A DNA stretch of 41,137 bases from a virus. Under the pieces are notes generated by a model. That model did not search any database, had not been told where the DNA came from, and was given only the letters and a program-made list of their open reading frames with translations. Both the position numbers and the translations under genes were made by a program. Position 1 is the first letter of the stretch. Every line of letters starts with the position of its first letter. The stretch lies in IMG/VR virus record IMGVR_UViG_3300010392_000279, positions 1 to 41,137 of that record, one strand, 5' to 3'. Shown in pieces: positions 14,612 to 24,123 of the stretch.

Positions 14612-15220
14612 TCACCTCTCATCCCTGAACAGAGTCTCACCCTTTATGAACCACGATATTCCGAATGCCAGCAGCATTACAGTCTCCGAGTAATATGTAA
14701 AATCTCCCCAGTCCAATTTGAACCCATTCATTATCCCGAGAGCAACCAATAACAATAATATAATTATACCCGAGATCCTGTAAATAAGATTCCTGATTTT
14801 CTTTTTTGTTGTCATGAACCCGGAGGTTTTGGTGAAAAGGAATAAGCTCATGACGGCAATAAGGATAAAAAGCAGGGCTGAAAAAATCATATGTAATATT
14901 CCTGATAATTCCGGGGAGATTTTCAAGAAGCTCACCCATTTCAAATTATCATTCTCAGCCGGGAAGAGTGCTGCCAAAATTGCTGAAGCCCCGGCAATAG
15001 TCGTGACTACATTATCCCAGATAGAATAAATAGAATATATTATCAGAAATACTCCGATAATGATCAATGCCCCTGAAAAAATATCTTCCATATTCGTATA
15101 ATAGTACGCTGATAAGCTTTGCCGCAGCCCTGCTCCCATAAGTAGGATAAATGGTAGCAAAATACCAATCGCTCCAATCAGTCTTCTATAGGCAATATAT
15201 GCCTCAGTGGTTCCTCTCAT
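14612..15220 (-). CDS. Six-helix membrane protein of a bacterial DUF998-like type
   Basis: 202 residues with about six membrane helices (near 13-32, 47-68, 71-88, 106-130, 145-165 and 175-193). The conserved features RxxIGxxGxLLPF at the start, SAYYYTNMEDIFSG, and FGISWFIKGE at the end match an uncharacterised bacterial family. It is unusual in a phage. Lying between fibre and lysis genes it might be a host-derived gene acting in superinfection exclusion, or part of lysis; neither is shown. Confidence 0.65.
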   Translation of the reverse strand: MRGTTEAYIAYRRLIGAIGILLPFILLMGAGLRQSLSAYYYTNMEDIFSGALIIIGVFLIIYSIYSIWDNVVTTIAGASAILAALFPAENDNLKWVSFLKISPELSGILHMIFSALLFILIAVMSLFLFTKTSGFMTTKKKIRNLIYRISGIIILLLLVALGIMNGFKLDWGDFTYYSETVMLLAFGISWFIKGETLFRDER

Positions 15221-15721
15221 TTATGCCTCCATATATGTATTAAAAATCGTTTCAACTTCTTCAACTGATACTGCAGAATCAATCTGATCTTTAGCAGTCC
15301 ATGACTCCGCGAAATGTCCATTTATATGAGCTGTCATGGCATCGGTGAAAGCTGTGAATTCTACACTGTCGATAATCTGCATATATTGATTATCCATAGT
15401 TCTCCATGTTATCGGGAAAACAACCATTCCGGCAATCTGTTTTGTAAGATACTGGTGAGCGATGGCTTGAGATCCTGAATCAGCCTGAATCTGAAAACCG
15501 TTAAAAGAAAACCCTTCCAAAATCCTTTTGTCTCTTTCGGCTGTGATAAGATTGTGTTTTTCTGATTGAACAGTTTCTATGGGCAATGACCATGTGTAAT
15601 CATCTGTATTCAGCACATATCTTCTGTCTGGTCTTTTTTCGATTTCTATATGATGGTCTGCGCCTTTAAGTGTATGCTCGTAATACATGTTTGTATCTTT
15701 TGCATAAAACCCTTTCTTCAT
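15221..15721 (-). CDS. DUF4376-like tail fibre-associated protein
   Basis: 166 residues. The C-terminal half (ITAERDKRILEGFSFNGFQI, then WRTMDNQ) has the features of DUF4376, found in phage fibre assembly or fibre-tip proteins. AGGAG precedes the ATG. It follows the fibre-like gene, as fibre chaperones do. Confidence 0.7.
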   Translation of the reverse strand: MKKGFYAKDTNMYYEHTLKGADHHIEIEKRPDRRYVLNTDDYTWSLPIETVQSEKHNLITAERDKRILEGFSFNGFQIQADSGSQAIAHQYLTKQIAGMVVFPITWRTMDNQYMQIIDSVEFTAFTDAMTAHINGHFAESWTAKDQIDSAVSVEEVETIFNTYMEA

Positions 15722-15730
15722 ACTTTCTCC

Positions 15731-16474
15731 TTATGTTAGCTGGATTATTTCTTGTACTGCAATTGGTGTTCCAATAAATGGGATTTCTGCAGCGTCTAAT
15801 TCAACTGGATTGAATGTTACCCCCTCATTACTTACGTTACATTTAGTTCTCCATAAAAATGTGTCGCCGACAGCAATATTTATATCAATTGACACCTCCA
15901 ATCCGGGACTTACAAGAGAGGTATTGCCTGACCATATTGACACCCCATTTTTGAAGATTTCACCATCAACAGAAGATGGGCCGGAAGTAGACCAAAGATA
16001 TGACTTAAGAGTACATTGACCAGAGAATAGAGTATTTTCGAACTCATATATATCTTTCCAAATAGTTGTAAAATTGTTTGCTTGACCGAGGTTTTCCGCA
16101 ACTGGAATATCACCATAAGTCAGGAGAGGATAAATGCTTGTGGCTGAAAACTTGACATCAAGATTCACCCAAGAGGAACCAGTATAAAGGACTCTAGCAC
16201 TAAAATTCGAAGGTAATGCCAGTACAATGCCAGATGTCCCTAATGTTAAATATACCGAAACAACACCAATATTCTTAAATATCTGAACTTTGTTAACTTC
16301 TGAGGCTGTTTCCGGGGCAGTAAAGTTTGCGCTGATCTCCGTATAACTCTGTATTGCTTGCCGAAGATTTGGCATGGTAATTTTTTTATCCAATCCTCCT
16401 GTTGTCCTAAGATGAAAAATATCATCAAAGACACTGGTTATGGTTGCTTGTAATTGATTTAATCTTAAGCCCAT
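15731..16474 (-). CDS. Putative tail fibre or receptor-binding protein
   Basis: 247 residues. The N-terminus (about 1-45) is helical and may attach to the tail tip. The rest is beta-rich with many Ser, Thr, Asn and Gly. It lies between the tail-tip gene and the DUF4376 gene, the normal place for receptor-binding proteins. No enzyme motif seen. Confidence 0.65.
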   Translation of the reverse strand: MGLRLNQLQATITSVFDDIFHLRTTGGLDKKITMPNLRQAIQSYTEISANFTAPETASEVNKVQIFKNIGVVSVYLTLGTSGIVLALPSNFSARVLYTGSSWVNLDVKFSATSIYPLLTYGDIPVAENLGQANNFTTIWKDIYEFENTLFSGQCTLKSYLWSTSGPSSVDGEIFKNGVSIWSGNTSLVSPGLEVSIDINIAVGDTFLWRTKCNVSNEGVTFNPVELDAAEIPFIGTPIAVQEIIQLT

Positions 16475-16486
16475 TTTTTCTCCTTA

Positions 16487-18793
16487 TTATTGTTTACTGA
16501 ATACTGACAAAGCAATATTCCCTTCTTTCACTTCACCCTTAATTTCATCCACAAGGCTATCAATTTTAGTCCCAAAGACAGCATTTGCGATATAAGATTT
16601 GCTCAGATCATATTCGATTTCTTCAAGGATAATGTTTCTGTAAGCATATGTGTTAGCTTCAACGGATAAAGCATCAACATACATAACAGAAGGAACATTA
16701 GTGTTTATTCCAATTTCCACTCTTACTATATCCGTCACACCCTCCCGAAGTAAAGTATCAACAGTCAGATTTCCGTTAATAGAAATGTCATAATCAACAG
16801 TCATAAAATCGGAAGTACTCAAGTCATAATCTACTATTATGTCATCCGTATCGAGCAACAGAGAAACCGGGACAAGTCTCTTTATCCAGTCTGTATTTGG
16901 ATCTAAGTACAATGAATTTAGCCATGTAATTTCAGCTTGAGAAAGGAACTTGTTATATAATCTTACTTGCTGATAATCTCCATCAAACCTATTACTTGTC
17001 GGACTTGGAACATCTTCGGTATTACAACCCATGACTACAGCTTTATCCAAACCAGTAGGGATATAGTTTGAGCCTGAATCTAGCAAAACTCCATCAAGCC
17101 AAAACTCCCAATCACCAGTACTCTCATTGAGTTGAAGACAGGTGAAGTGCCACTCTGTATCGGTAATAACTGCAACGGTACTATTTGCCCTTTCATTTTC
17201 AATGTATATTGCAAGATCCATTCCCACCGAGGTTGTTACAGATTGGTCCAAAACAACCGCCCAGTAGTCAGAAGCATCCCGACCGATAATCCTAGCAACA
17301 TCCATTCCAGAGCCATCCAATAATCCAGACCTAAACCACATCGAATAACTCTGGATAACTCCCACCGTGTCAGCTTCGGCTGAAGTCATCAATTGGGTGT
17401 AGGTATCTGCAATAGCTGTATCAAGCCGGAGCATTTTAAAAGCATTTAAATCAGAATCTATATATGAATTTCCAGCTCCGTCAATCCCGTCAAAATTCCC
17501 TTGAGAATCTTCCGAGTTGCCATTCATGAACCACTCAGAAATTAAGCCACTGATATCAAAGTCTCCTGTTTTGTTGAAGTCAATATCTACTGTATTATTA
17601 TTTGAGTCTATTAACTTAATTGTAAGTGATCCAAAAATATCTTGCAGGAGAACAAATGATCTGAATATATCCGGGAAACGAACCGGGACAGGCAAATCAT
17701 ATGAAAGCATATCCCCTTCAGCCCCGGCAGAGGTAACAAGCTTCATTGCCCTTCTCCCGGTGAAAACTTCCTCAGAAGAAATGACCACTGTTGTATTATT
17801 TAACCCTGTCAAATCCCAGTCTGTTATATCTTCCATGTCGTTAATTTTTACAAAATATTTTTCACGTCTATTTGACAAACCATAGAATCCAATATCAAAC
17901 TTATCAACAATATTGAGGTCATTGATTTCAACCCGGTCAACAGGTTGTGAGTTTTTCTCCAAAACACTCTGGCAAATATTTGCGATTGTCGTTGTATCAA
18001 TATAGTTCGGGAAGGTTATTTTTTTCTCAGAAAGCCCATTCAATTCTATACTGCTTGAATCGGAATAAGTCGCGACATATTCTGTTGCTTTGCTATCGGC
18101 AGCTGTCGTTCTATAAGCAAGAATCTGATTCACCATTTTTCCGCTGAGTTGTCCAACTTCTGGATTCTGATAATGATATCCTTCAAACAAATGACTCATC
18201 TGATCATTGGAGACAGGTCTGAAATATAATTCCTTTTCTTCATCAACTCCCCATGTATATTGCTGAGTTGAATATTGGTAGTTGCAGATTTCTCCGAGCT
18301 CAGAAAAAACTTCCATCAAGTCCTGATCTTCAAAGTTCATGCTGATCCCGGATAGAGCCGGGACATCAATTTTTGCTACATTGTAATAGACATTTATGTC
18401 AGTTCCCAATTCATTTGAGGCAACTGATTTCACAATAGCATCGAGAGTCTGCGCTGAATATGTTCTGTTGATTGTTTTAACTTTCAATTTGTGAAAGAAT
18501 CCCTGTCCAGTAATTTCAATTATTGGCTCAGAATTATCCCGGCTGGGAATAATATCTGAGAATCCAGAATACCATTTAACTCCATCCACCCAGATCTGAC
18601 ATTCCATGTCATTGAACAATGGCTCCGGGGTAGTACTTGGAATTGTAAAAGAAAACTTATCCAAGCCACCGATACGCAATTCATTACAGACCACTTTGAG
18701 ATTCTCACCACGCTCAGTATTGTTGTAATAGGAAGCCACCAGAGCGCCAGTAACAGAGTATATTTTAACAACAACATTCTTGGGTGAAACCAT
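16487..18793 (-). CDS. Tail-tip (Tal-like) protein with an inserted LamG domain
   Basis: 768 residues from the ATG at 18793 (AAAGGAG ahead, TGATG overlap with Dit). Residues 1-320 resemble the gp27-like fold of siphovirus tail-associated proteins. A concanavalin/LamG domain sits at about 415-625 (SEWFMNG, then WHFTCLQ, then WEFWLDGVLLD, then QVRLYNKFLSQAEI). It should bind a surface sugar or protein. The C-terminal part is beta-rich and ends in a short helix. No peptidase domain was seen. Confidence 0.75.
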   Translation of the reverse strand: MVSPKNVVVKIYSVTGALVASYYNNTERGENLKVVCNELRIGGLDKFSFTIPSTTPEPLFNDMECQIWVDGVKWYSGFSDIIPSRDNSEPIIEITGQGFFHKLKVKTINRTYSAQTLDAIVKSVASNELGTDINVYYNVAKIDVPALSGISMNFEDQDLMEVFSELGEICNYQYSTQQYTWGVDEEKELYFRPVSNDQMSHLFEGYHYQNPEVGQLSGKMVNQILAYRTTAADSKATEYVATYSDSSSIELNGLSEKKITFPNYIDTTTIANICQSVLEKNSQPVDRVEINDLNIVDKFDIGFYGLSNRREKYFVKINDMEDITDWDLTGLNNTTVVISSEEVFTGRRAMKLVTSAGAEGDMLSYDLPVPVRFPDIFRSFVLLQDIFGSLTIKLIDSNNNTVDIDFNKTGDFDISGLISEWFMNGNSEDSQGNFDGIDGAGNSYIDSDLNAFKMLRLDTAIADTYTQLMTSAEADTVGVIQSYSMWFRSGLLDGSGMDVARIIGRDASDYWAVVLDQSVTTSVGMDLAIYIENERANSTVAVITDTEWHFTCLQLNESTGDWEFWLDGVLLDSGSNYIPTGLDKAVVMGCNTEDVPSPTSNRFDGDYQQVRLYNKFLSQAEITWLNSLYLDPNTDWIKRLVPVSLLLDTDDIIVDYDLSTSDFMTVDYDISINGNLTVDTLLREGVTDIVRVEIGINTNVPSVMYVDALSVEANTYAYRNIILEEIEYDLSKSYIANAVFGTKIDSLVDEIKGEVKEGNIALSVFSKQ

Positions 18794-19587
18794 CAGATAA
18801 AACTCCTTTCTTTCCATTCAATTTTTACATCAATTGTTTCTGATGAAAGTACATTTATTATGTCTGATCCAACTGGAATCTCAAAGAATCCAGTGCCTGG
18901 AACGATTGAGACATTTCTGTCAGTATCACCAATTGACACCAAGCCTTGTTCACAGTCAATCACCATCTCAAGATTCCCGGAGGTGCCAAAGGCAGAATCC
19001 TGAATCTGTATCCCTGTATTATCAGCAGTAATATATATTTGAACATTGTCAGTTGCGATTGCTGCAGTCAATGTAATAACCGGGAATGCTTTCAAAAAAC
19101 CATTATTTGTAACAGCAATCTCCTCGATGATATCTGCAGCAGCTGTAGCAGTTTCCTCAACAACTTCCAAAGCTTTCCAATAAGGAGTCAGCGCTGTAAA
19201 ATTGAAACTATTATCCGAGGATAATTTATTGCTACCAGTATCATATGTAATGTCGATTGTGTCGATTGTAACTTCAATTTCAGCTGCATTTTTAACATCA
19301 ATTATGCTAACAGTTTTATTCAGCCAGAATAAAATTTCATTCATGGAATCCCGGAAGTCAGCAGACTCAGGAAATGTCAGATTCATGAACATCGTCAAAG
19401 GTCGTGACATCAACCGTTTCTCCCCTATAAGAGATGAGCCGGGGAGGAATGACCTATCAATAATTTTATTGTCATAACTGAAGTTGTCATCCTGCGGTGT
19501 CCACGAGTCCTTCAGAGGAGTTGTGACCAAATCGCCATTGAGTGAAAAAGTATTTCCATCTTTGTCTTTTAATTGATATTCTATCAT
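18793..19587 (-). CDS. Distal tail protein (Dit)
   Basis: 264 residues directly after the tape measure gene, with overlaps at both ends. An N-terminal belt-forming part (about 1-150, RPLTMFMNLTF) and a C-terminal beta-sandwich (about 160-264) follow the pattern of siphovirus Dit, which forms the hub joining tail tube to tip. Confidence 0.75.
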   Translation of the reverse strand: MIEYQLKDKDGNTFSLNGDLVTTPLKDSWTPQDDNFSYDNKIIDRSFLPGSSLIGEKRLMSRPLTMFMNLTFPESADFRDSMNEILFWLNKTVSIIDVKNAAEIEVTIDTIDITYDTGSNKLSSDNSFNFTALTPYWKALEVVEETATAAADIIEEIAVTNNGFLKAFPVITLTAAIATDNVQIYITADNTGIQIQDSAFGTSGNLEMVIDCEQGLVSIGDTDRNVSIVPGTGFFEIPVGSDIINVLSSETIDVKIEWKERSFI

Positions 19588-22064
19588 TATGCTGTCCTCA
19601 AGTTTCTTCCGAGCTTCCGGGAAACTTTATTCACTATCATATCAACATCTCTGTCATCACGGATTGTCGCGCCAGGGAAGTTGAAAATGTTAGTCTGACC
19701 ACCTCCAGACCCCCCGGCAATCTTCTGAGATATGTCATTTGGAATCACCTGAGATCCGTCAGGCAATGATATAATCTCACCACCAGCTTCATTTACTCTG
19801 GTCATACCCGAAGCCATTCCACCAAATCTACGTGCTGGAACAAACTCCTGAGAGCCTATCATGCCAGCCTGAGCGATCCCCATTGCCGCAGTAGCAGCAG
19901 TCATAGTCCCAGCCCAAATTGGACCAGCAATTGGACCAAGTAAAGGAGCTTGAGCCCACCACCCGGAGATTGACCCGGCTGCGTTCATTCCTACATTCGC
20001 GATGTTTAGTGCTTTCTCAGTATTGAACTGTTTTAATGCCATAGCATTCTTGTCAGCCAGAGCATTCTTGTCCAATGTTTTCTGAGCAGCTTCATACTCT
20101 TCCTGACTGATGATCCCATTTTCTAAATCTGCATCAAGTTTTTCTTGTTTTCTCGCCTGAGCATTATCAAGTTTTGCTTCCTCATTTGTAAAATACTGGG
20201 ATGAGAGATCACTGGCAGCTCCGAGTCCATATTCAATTGTTGATTGCGCAACCTCAGCAAGCCCTTCCCAGCTGAACTTTGCCTCAGCAAAATAGGCTTT
20301 CCAAGCTTTGCTTAATTTTCCGATCAATGTCAGATTCTCTTCTTCAATTACATCAGAAGTTGTTTCAGTTTCCTCTTCAATTGTCTCGCCACCTTCCTGA
20401 TATGTACCGATGAAAGCTGTCTGACCAGTTATCATCGCATCCCAATTCGATGTTACATATTCCTGAGTTGCTGCCTGAGTTGTTTTTATGTTTGTTGAGA
20501 TTTCCAGAACAGTATCTTCAACCGCAACTCCAAACCCGGCAAACTGATCTTTTGTCTCTGTTACAAGATCCCCGATTCCACCCATGAAGTTTGACCCGAG
20601 ATTTTTGAAAGCATCCGCAGCTTCCCCAAACTGTTCTTTGACTTCTGAAAACTTTACTTTTCCAGTCATCATGTCCCAAAAGGATCCAACTGCCTGTGCT
20701 GATTGCTGTATTCCGATAATGAGATCCGCAATTGCTATTGCAGTTATTTCTGCCACCTTCCCGAGCAAAGACAACCCCATGGATACTCCCTGTATTGCTA
20801 CAGAAAATAATTTAGTGAATCCAGCTCCTTCATCAGCTTCCCCGGAGAACTTGGCAAGGATCTCAGTTGCAGTTCCAAATAAATCACTCATAACAGGAAG
20901 AACATTTTCAACCAGAACAGTCAAGCCTGTTTTTAAAAACTCAAATCCACCAGCGAGATTGCCGACAACCTGCGACACAATTTCCATTCCCCGGTTGGAG
21001 TTAATGAAATCAACAATAGCTGTCCCGGCTTGAATTGCCCCAACTGCTATTTTGTCTATAAAGAACCTGCTAATATTTCCCATTATCAGTTCAATCTTTT
21101 CCATGTTTGTTGCTAACATTTCATAAGTAGATTTTTGTTCTTCAAAAGCAATGTCAGTTGCTCCTGCTGCTTCCTCCATTTCTCCGAGAATCTTGACAAA
21201 CTCCTCTCCACCCTTCCCAGTCAGAGCGAGCGCACCACGCACAGCTCTGGTGTTTGGTAATAGTTCAGACAGTGCATCTTTCGATCCACCTGATTGTTCT
21301 TCCAAGAACTCCAATGCCCCAGCCAAGCCTTCTGATTCAAGGAGTGCTGACCCGGAGGCATAGCCTTGTTCCTCAAGCGCAGTCACCATTGCTTCGGAAG
21401 GTTTCAGAAATGAGTTTACGATCGCATTCAATTGAGTTGTTGAGTTTGCTGCATTTACCCCTTGCTTGGTCATTGCAGCCATCCCTGAAGATAGCTCCTC
21501 AAGGGGTATTCCCATAGATGCAAATAATGGTATCGAAGTACCAATTGAAGTGGCAAGCTCCTCCCCGGTGATTTTTCCTTTCTTGATAGTTGTAAAGAAA
21601 ATATCAGAGGCAGCCGCAGTGGACATGTTTTCTTTTCCGTATGCATTCTGGGCTGTTGTAAGAACATCAACCGCAGTGGCTGTATCCATTACCCCGGCTT
21701 TTGCGAACTTGGCTGAATCGACTGTAATCTGCATCGCTTCATCCATGGTCTCAGCCCCGGAAGAAAATGACTGATACAGAGCATCAGTCAATTCAATAGT
21801 TTTCCCCAGTGCAGGATCCAATTTGATAAGAGATTTTGCCATTTCTTGACTATTGATTACAGCTTCATCAGTAAGGGTGTTAACATTACGTAATGACTTT
21901 TGCCATTGCTCCGCTTTGAGCGAGGACTTTACCATTACAGCACCAACAGCAGCAGCAGCTACAGTCAGCCCACCAAGTCCTTTCATCATTCCTTTCAAGC
22001 CACGGTTGAATCCAGCTGCATCAACTTTGGCTTTTGTGACTATTGCTCCTGCATTAAAAGGCAC
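19587..22064 (-). CDS. Tail tape measure protein
   Basis: 825 residues. The N-terminal part has the TP901-type tape measure features (KGMMKGLGGLTVAAAAVGAV, then GKITGEELATSIGTSIPLFA) and hydrophobic segments in the middle (about 340-450). A coiled coil lies at about 630-690, and Gly/Ala-rich helices follow. Tape measures set tail length; at about 0.15 nm per residue this would give a tail of roughly 120 nm. The start is GTG at 22064, overlapping the TAG of the gpGT frame (TAGTG), with AAGGTGG ahead. Confidence 0.92.
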   Translation of the reverse strand: MPFNAGAIVTKAKVDAAGFNRGLKGMMKGLGGLTVAAAAVGAVMVKSSLKAEQWQKSLRNVNTLTDEAVINSQEMAKSLIKLDPALGKTIELTDALYQSFSSGAETMDEAMQITVDSAKFAKAGVMDTATAVDVLTTAQNAYGKENMSTAAASDIFFTTIKKGKITGEELATSIGTSIPLFASMGIPLEELSSGMAAMTKQGVNAANSTTQLNAIVNSFLKPSEAMVTALEEQGYASGSALLESEGLAGALEFLEEQSGGSKDALSELLPNTRAVRGALALTGKGGEEFVKILGEMEEAAGATDIAFEEQKSTYEMLATNMEKIELIMGNISRFFIDKIAVGAIQAGTAIVDFINSNRGMEIVSQVVGNLAGGFEFLKTGLTVLVENVLPVMSDLFGTATEILAKFSGEADEGAGFTKLFSVAIQGVSMGLSLLGKVAEITAIAIADLIIGIQQSAQAVGSFWDMMTGKVKFSEVKEQFGEAADAFKNLGSNFMGGIGDLVTETKDQFAGFGVAVEDTVLEISTNIKTTQAATQEYVTSNWDAMITGQTAFIGTYQEGGETIEEETETTSDVIEEENLTLIGKLSKAWKAYFAEAKFSWEGLAEVAQSTIEYGLGAASDLSSQYFTNEEAKLDNAQARKQEKLDADLENGIISQEEYEAAQKTLDKNALADKNAMALKQFNTEKALNIANVGMNAAGSISGWWAQAPLLGPIAGPIWAGTMTAATAAMGIAQAGMIGSQEFVPARRFGGMASGMTRVNEAGGEIISLPDGSQVIPNDISQKIAGGSGGGQTNIFNFPGATIRDDRDVDMIVNKVSRKLGRNLRTA

Positions 22065-22752
22065 TATTTACCACCTTTGAGTTTCGAGAAAAGTGTTTTT
22101 CTCTCTGATTTATTTTTTAGTTTAGAAAATAAAGTTTCAGCCGGAAGTCTATCAGATTGAGAGCGGATTTGGTCAGATTTGTCCATGCGCCATTTTTTGT
22201 AAGATTGCGCACCAGACTTTCCATTCATTGATGCAATAGCAACTCTGTATGTTTCAGCCATATTCATCTGCTCCACAATGCTCTTCCTCTGTTTTATATC
22301 ATAGTACTTCCCGACAAAATAATCAATCTCAATCGGGTCAAAGGTATCCAACAAATGGATAGCTTCTGTTGGCGGTATACCATAAGACACGAGAGTCAGA
22401 ACCGCGTCTAATTCCCGTCTTCTTTTTTTACTCCAAGTAATCCCTGAAAAACTGAATCCCTGATTTCACTTATTTCAACCGGGGTGAAGTTCTTCAACAT
22501 CCAGTCAATATCAAAATCTTTGTATATCCATCCCAAGAACTTCAGGTTGCCAACATACATTCTGTCCTGTTCTGACACCGGGAGTAACTGTTGATTTTTA
22601 ACATATTCATCAGTCTCTTTGATAATACTTCCTGCCCACTCTGCTGTTACTTCTTTGAATGGTTTGAAAGTTTTCTTCTCTTTTTTTCCGTCAGATCCTT
22701 TCTTTGCTACCAGTTCCAGATCAATGTCAATTTCTCTTGCTTCAAACTTCAT
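22064..22752 (-). CDS. Tail assembly chaperone gpGT-like, made by -1 frameshift
   Basis: The frame that ends at 22064 is in the -1 frame relative to gpG and has no start of its own with a ribosome-binding site. It is open back past the A AAA AAA heptamer at 22423-22429. A -1 slip there joins 110 gpG residues to 119 residues of the second frame (about 229 total), the T domain that recruits the tape measure. A frameshifted G/GT pair is the rule in siphoviruses. Confidence 0.8.
22408..22752 (-). CDS. Tail assembly chaperone gpG-like
   Basis: 114 residues, located between the tail tube and tape measure genes, the fixed position of the G/GT chaperones. AAGGAG precedes the ATG. The product of normal decoding ends six codons after an A7 slippery run (22423-22429). 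Confidence 0.8.
   Translation of the reverse strand: MKFEAREIDIDLELVAKKGSDGKKEKKTFKPFKEVTAEWAGSIIKETDEYVKNQQLLPVSEQDRMYVGNLKFLGWIYKDFDIDWMLKNFTPVEISEIRDSVFQGLLGVKKEDGN
22423..22429 (-). other. Programmed -1 frameshift site (A AAA AAA)
   Basis: Seven T on the plus strand give A7 in the mRNA, in register as A AAA AAA with gpG codons (GTA AAA AAA GAA). The -1 frame stays open downstream, while the zero frame stops at 22408-22410. Confidence 0.78.
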
Positions 22753-22778
22753 AAAATCTCCTTTTGTTTTTTTGGGTG

Positions 22779-22802
22779 AAAAAGTCCTCCCCGAAGGGAG
22801 GA
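22779..22802 (-). terminator. Terminator after the tail tube gene
   Basis: On the minus strand TCCTCCC and GGGAGGA (22802-22796 with 22791-22785) close on a UUCG tetraloop of the stable C(UUCG)G type, followed by CTTTTT. It lies between the abundant tail tube gene and the low-level chaperone genes, so it probably lowers downstream expression by partial termination. Confidence 0.8.
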
Positions 22803-22808
22803 TATTAT

Positions 22809-23732
22809 TTACAGAGCATTGACCGCTGCATAAGCATCAATCTGCTCATTCGCATTACTTTCTGCATCTTCAAAAGTCCCGGCTCCAACAGATGTTTCCA
22901 CGCTGTCACCAGAGGCAATTGATGCCGCAGGAAGGGTGAGTGTTACAACATTAGTCGCATAACCGACCACTGTTGGAACAACAAACTTGCTATTGACTTT
23001 TACAACTATCTGTTCAGTTGAAGTTACAGCAGCAATCTCAGTCGCATTCTCCGAAAGTGTTAGAGTCACTTCTGTTGCAGAAACTACAGCAGAAGAAACT
23101 GCATAAGGAGCTTCCAAATCAGGCCAATCAGCCACAGGGACATCCTCAACTGATGGATCACCGAAGTAACCAAATACAGATTTGTTAGCGTACTTTGTAG
23201 ACTCACTTGCCAGGACTGTTCTTGGCTTCAGTTTAATCTCAAACGGGAGATTCCTCTGAGAGTCCGCACCCCAATTTATCAGAGCTGCATTTATCAAGAA
23301 AATACCTTTGTAAAAAAACATGGTATCTTCAACAGCTTCTGAAGGCTGCTGGTCAATAATACTTGCCAACTTAATAGTGTCAGCAACAGTAGCCAGAAGG
23401 CTCTCATACATCGATGCTTTGAATGTACCAGAATCCGCTCCAACCTGTCCATTTGAATCGAACAAATACGGAACGATTATTTTGAGGAGCTCAGTTTTGA
23501 TTTCTCCGAATGACCCAGAGATTTTCCAATCTGCTCCAGTGACAACATGGTCACTTCCCTTTGTACCGTACTGCTGGTACATAATATCTTTGACATCAAG
23601 ATCCGGGGCAAGTTCTGCATCATCAACAGTCTTCCCAAGGTCATAACCTTTGTATCCAATCTGAACTACCCCGAGTGGGCCAGCTGTCAAGCCTGAGCCA
23701 TAATCGGATAAAGCTTTACCAAATTTCGCCAT
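22809..23732 (-). CDS. Major tail tube protein with a C-terminal Ig/SwmB-like domain
   Basis: 307 residues. The first 200 or so residues form the tube domain (MAKFGKALSDYGSGL, then VQIGYKGYDLGKT). Residues about 210-305 (SAVVSATEVTLTLSEN, then VTLTLPAASIASGD) resemble an Ig/SwmB-type surface domain, a common addition on tail tubes. GGAGG precedes the ATG. A terminator follows directly. Confidence 0.85.
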   Translation of the reverse strand: MAKFGKALSDYGSGLTAGPLGVVQIGYKGYDLGKTVDDAELAPDLDVKDIMYQQYGTKGSDHVVTGADWKISGSFGEIKTELLKIIVPYLFDSNGQVGADSGTFKASMYESLLATVADTIKLASIIDQQPSEAVEDTMFFYKGIFLINAALINWGADSQRNLPFEIKLKPRTVLASESTKYANKSVFGYFGDPSVEDVPVADWPDLEAPYAVSSAVVSATEVTLTLSENATEIAAVTSTEQIVVKVNSKFVVPTVVGYATNVVTLTLPAASIASGDSVETSVGAGTFEDAESNANEQIDAYAAVNAL

Positions 23733-23733
23733 T

Positions 23734-24123
23734 CTATTCCTCCGTTGTTATTTGAAAATTAACAGACCACTGATGAAGCCCGTTATTATTTGTACCAATA
23801 TATCCGGGAGTTTGGCGAGGTAACATTTGACTCACTTCCACGGCTGGATACACCTTGTTTTTTACTGTCACTTCTGGCAGCAATATTTTAAACCTATTTT
23901 TCAATAAGTCAAATACCTCTCTGATCAACTCATATGCCGTCACCTGATCGGTTGACCGGGATAAAAATTGGACATTGTCATCTATCTTCAAACCGCGAGA
24001 ATCATCAGAACCTCCAGAGAGAATAATGTTCACGCCATCCCCTTCTGTGGCTGGATTATACCCGTTTGTTATCAGGTCGATAGTTGTATTGTCATCAATA
24101 TATTTTGCTAAATTATATATCAT
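23734..24123 (-). CDS. Tail terminator-like protein
   Basis: 129 residues in the usual place just before the tail tube gene. Alternating helices and strands (YELIREVFDLLKNR, then HQWSVNFQI) fit the tail terminator fold, which caps the tube. Overlaps the upstream gene by four bases. Confidence 0.7.
   Translation of the reverse strand: MIYNLAKYIDDNTTIDLITNGYNPATEGDGVNIILSGGSDDSRGLKIDDNVQFLSRSTDQVTAYELIREVFDLLKNRFKILLPEVTVKNKVYPAVEVSQMLPRQTPGYIGTNNNGLHQWSVNFQITTEE

Noticed and set aside
20584-21033. 149-residue plus-strand frame opposite the tape measure gene
   Set aside because: Antisense shadow of a long leftward gene, with Ser/Ala/Pro-rich composition and no ribosome-binding site.
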